A DNA stretch of 64,000 nt, from contig JAVGWX010000004.1 of the NCBI GenBank assembly GCA_036924085.1, forward strand, positions 75,643,590-75,707,589. Direction: 5' to 3'. This stretch comes from Ariolimax columbianus (Eukaryota; Mollusca; Gastropoda; Stylommatophora; Arionidae). The notes under the pieces were generated by a model. The model was given only the letters and a program-made list of their open reading frames with translations. It did no database searches and was not told the origin of the DNA. Shown piece after piece: positions 61,506-64,000 of this stretch. Position 1 is the stretch's first letter, and every line of letters begins with the position of its first letter. The position numbers and the translations under genes were made by a program.

Positions 61506-61509
61506 CTAT

Positions 61510-61990
61510 CATGAGGATAAATGAAACCATAGAAAATATCAAATGTTACTGAGCATCTTGAGTTTCACTGAATTTAGTTTAGGATTCAGTTTTATCCCCA
61601 TAAGATTTTAGTCAATCAAAATTTCTGACAACCAAAATAAATTGCAAAGGAAAAGTTTATACGAATCATATGAATTTATTTTTTGGAAATATTTACTAAG
61701 GCAATATAAAGAAATATTAATTGGGGTGTCATTGTGTATATCACTTTAAACAATAACAGTGAGCAAACTAGAGAGTGACTTGGTGCAAAATTGGGACTTA
61801 GTTGATCTGGTGCACAACTTGGAAGAGCATGTTGAAATATCATGCCTGTGGTGTGAGTTGGAAGAGAAAGAGAGATAGGGCAGGGAAGGAATGCAGTTGA
61901 AATGTGAGGGAGGTGAGGAAGAGAGGGGGTTATGGAAGCACAAAATACTCATTACTTGCATAATTATCCAGAGTATCCTAAGGTAGTATA
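61510..61990. other. Intronic sequence, no clear feature
   Basis: It is AT-rich. A GA-rich patch at 61855-61930 makes an artefactual minus frame. Confidence 0.4.
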
Positions 61991-61992
61991 TT

Positions 61993-62704
61993 ATACGAGG
62001 GACAGTTATTAAGTAACAGCAATTTTATTATAAATTGCCTGGAAGAATATGTACAACAAATAAACTTATTTCAGGACATAAAATGGCTTTTTATACTCCA
62101 TGTATGCATTGTGGCAATCGAGCAGTATGCACATGCGCAATATAGTGTACAACATGGCCTTCCCACTGTTAACTTGTTCCATGAAAGAACAACGAGACAT
62201 TATTCTTTTTTTTTAAAGTGTGAAACCTTCTGAAATTTACAGAAGAATAAAGGTTCAGTATGGCAACAGTTGTTTGAGTCAGGAGAGAGTGTATGAATGG
62301 GTAGAAAGATTTCAAAACGGGAGACAAAATATAATTGATGAACCTGAGTGTGTGAAAACAGCAAGTGGGGCAAATTACACAGTGAAACAGTAGATCAACC
62401 AGCTAGCCCGTGGCAACAGGCAAGTCACTATTGGAGAAATAGTCAAAGATTTCAACATGAGTCATGGCAATGAGCACAAAATTGTCCATGATGAACTCGG
62501 TTATAGGAAAGTGTGTAGCAGATGGGTCACAAGAGGAGGTGTCAAATTGGTTAAAGGTCACACCAAAAGACTTCTTTTTCTAGAGGACATCTACAAGCTA
62601 ATGGACAAAGGTAAAAAAAAATGGCACAAAGTTCTGGTTCGTACTCTTGTAAAAATGTTATTAATAAAATTGCTGTTACCGTAATTAATGAATGTCCCTT
62701 GTAT
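61993..62704 (+). mobile_element. Mariner element with internal deletion
   Basis: The terminal inverted repeats are TACGAGGGACAGTTATTAAG at the left and, inverted, TACAAGGGACATTCATTAAT at the right, each followed by AACAGCAATTTTATTA. Decayed HTH coding sequence reads PSEIYRRIKVQYGN, RVYEWVERFQNGR, QVTIGEIVKDFNMSHG and ELGYRKVCSRWV. It then jumps to the 3' end, so the catalytic domain is missing. Confidence 0.85.
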
Positions 62705-62800
62705 TATAAGTTACACCTCCTAAACATGAAAGCAGACAGCTAATCCAGAAGTGGTTGGTACTGTACCATCCTGATGGTTGATGGCTATCATGAGGGATGT
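62702..62800 (-). pseudogene. Decayed duplicate of ACSS3-like exon a
   Basis: On the minus strand the acceptor region CTCATGATAG|CCA is the same as in exon a. It is followed by recognisable but shortened exon sequence: the pieces resembling CAGGATTATACAATAC, CTTCTGGAT and CAGCTAACTGACTTCA are in the same order. About 30-40 internal bases near the start and a further few bases are missing, and the frame is lost. A mariner remnant abuts its 3' end. It is either a dead tandem exon duplication or part of an older gene duplicate. Confidence 0.6.
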
Positions 62801-63040
62801 GGGTGACCAAAGGAAATGTCAGAGAGTGCAGCAGAACTCAGTGTAAAAGGTAAATACTTACAGATACAAGTATGGGTCAATTTTACATGAGCACATATAG
62901 TCTATATAAACATTTGGTTCAGTTTGTGCAATAAGACAAACAAAATAACACCAAAGATGCAGCATCAAAGCCTTCATCTGAGACAAAAAAACTAACAAAA
63001 ACACCAATACAATGCTTGAAATACTTGGAATCCTGGTATT

Positions 63041-64000
63041 CTTCTTCTTCTTCTTTTTCTTACGCTGTCTGACGTCAACCTTTATTTTTTCGAAAAAAAC
63101 AGCGGTCATCCTGAGGCTGTCGACACTGCCATAGAGCTTGTCTAGTGTTGCCACTGGTGATGGCCACATCTGCTCTCTCTGGTCCTCGTATGTCGGACAG
63201 TTTTGCAGTAAATGCTCAGCGGTCGTTTTCCCTGTACCACAGGAGCATTCGTCAGTGCCACCTATCTTCAATTTGTTGAATAGGTGGTACCTCAGTCTAT
63301 TGTGGCCAGTGCGAAGTCTGAAGACCACGGCCTGCTCTTTTCTGTTCAACTGGTAATAGGCATCGTTTTTTGTGTAGCCAGTATGTTCTGTTTCCCATTT
63401 GGTCATGTATCTAGCTCTAATAAGCCGTTTTGACTCTTCGTATGTCATACTAGTATCTGGTTGTGGTAGTCTTGCACCTTCTTTTGCCAGTCTGTCTGCC
63501 TCCTCGTTGCCTTGGATGTTGCAGTGGGATGGAACCCACTGTACCACTACTCTTTTTGGTGCGGACTGCTGGCATAGTTGACAGAGTACTGCTCTTAAAT
63601 CATTAAGTTCTGTATTTTTCTGGCTTTTTTGTGCTGTGACTACAGCAAGGGCATCTGTAAGCAGGACTATATGGCTTTCATTCCTTTTACCTGTCACCAT
63701 TTCTTCCACTGCCGCCCTCAGTGCCTCTGCCTCCGCTCTGAAATTGCTTGTGTATTTTCCAGTTGCCAATGACAGTGTTATTTTTCTGCCATTTGGTAGG
63801 CTCAGGAATGCCCCTGCCCCTCCGTTCTGTGTCGTGTTTGTTACAGCACCGTCGGTGTATGCATGGGTCCCGTCCATGCTTGGGTAGTTTTTCGTTATGT
63901 ACCTCAGGGTTGTATCTCTTCTTTATTTTTCAGTCTGGCAGTTTTTGTTTCAAATATCTGGTATATTTTCTACCACCTCTGGAAATATATGCTGCCTCTA
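63041..64000 (-). mobile_element. RNase-H LINE copy E, running off the window
   Basis: A (GAA)n tail lies at 63041-63060. The frame holds [62 protein letters not shown] and [22 protein letters not shown] replaces a Glu codon near 63925. The 5' part lies beyond the window. Confidence 0.93.

Overview
The window reads as intronic and repeat-filled DNA of an invertebrate animal, probably a lophotrochozoan such as a gastropod mollusc. This placement is an inference from the gene family, the intron layout and the mix of Jockey/I-like LINEs, mariners and tRNA-derived SINEs. There are no bacterial operons. Almost all long open frames are retrotransposon remains or artefacts of tandem repeats.

One host gene runs through nearly the whole window on the minus strand: an ACSS3-like short-chain acyl-CoA synthetase (propionyl-CoA synthetase family). 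Fourteen exons between 61505 and 7548 join with matching splice phases and give about 478 residues, from the middle of the N-terminal domain to the stop codon. The 5' exons lie beyond 64000. Exons carry the ATP-binding loop, the adenylate motif, the hinge/A8 motif and the A10 lysine. One intron has a GC donor, and a decayed duplicate of the first visible exon lies at about 62702-62800.

The introns are packed with transposable elements. Region 1-7250 holds LINE reverse-transcriptase (RT) debris. Region 7960-13740 is a 38-bp satellite split by two LINEs with exact target-site duplications (TSDs). One of those LINEs was itself split by a 1.07-kb retroposon whose 5' part looks like the 3' end of 28S rRNA. 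Region 16-29 kb holds SINEs, a 68-bp array and exons. At 29.9-31.3 kb and 63.0-64.0 kb lie copies of an RNase-H-bearing LINE. At 42.4-48.2 kb one copy of that LINE is inserted in another. Tandem arrays of 50, 4, 18 and 55 bp lie at 34.8, 38.6, 40.1 and 57.7 kb. A mariner pseudogene (50.8-53.3 kb) is broken up by other insertions. Three palindromic elements built from a mariner 5' end lie at 33.6, 41.6 and 58.8 kb.

The strongest candidate for something undescribed is the 28S-headed retroposon (8734-9802, 12-bp TSD) with a 5'-truncated relative at 56775-57147. Next are the fold-back mariner family and the likely sharing of the LINE 3' tail by several SINE families. All family names come from reading translations by eye; no database search was possible.
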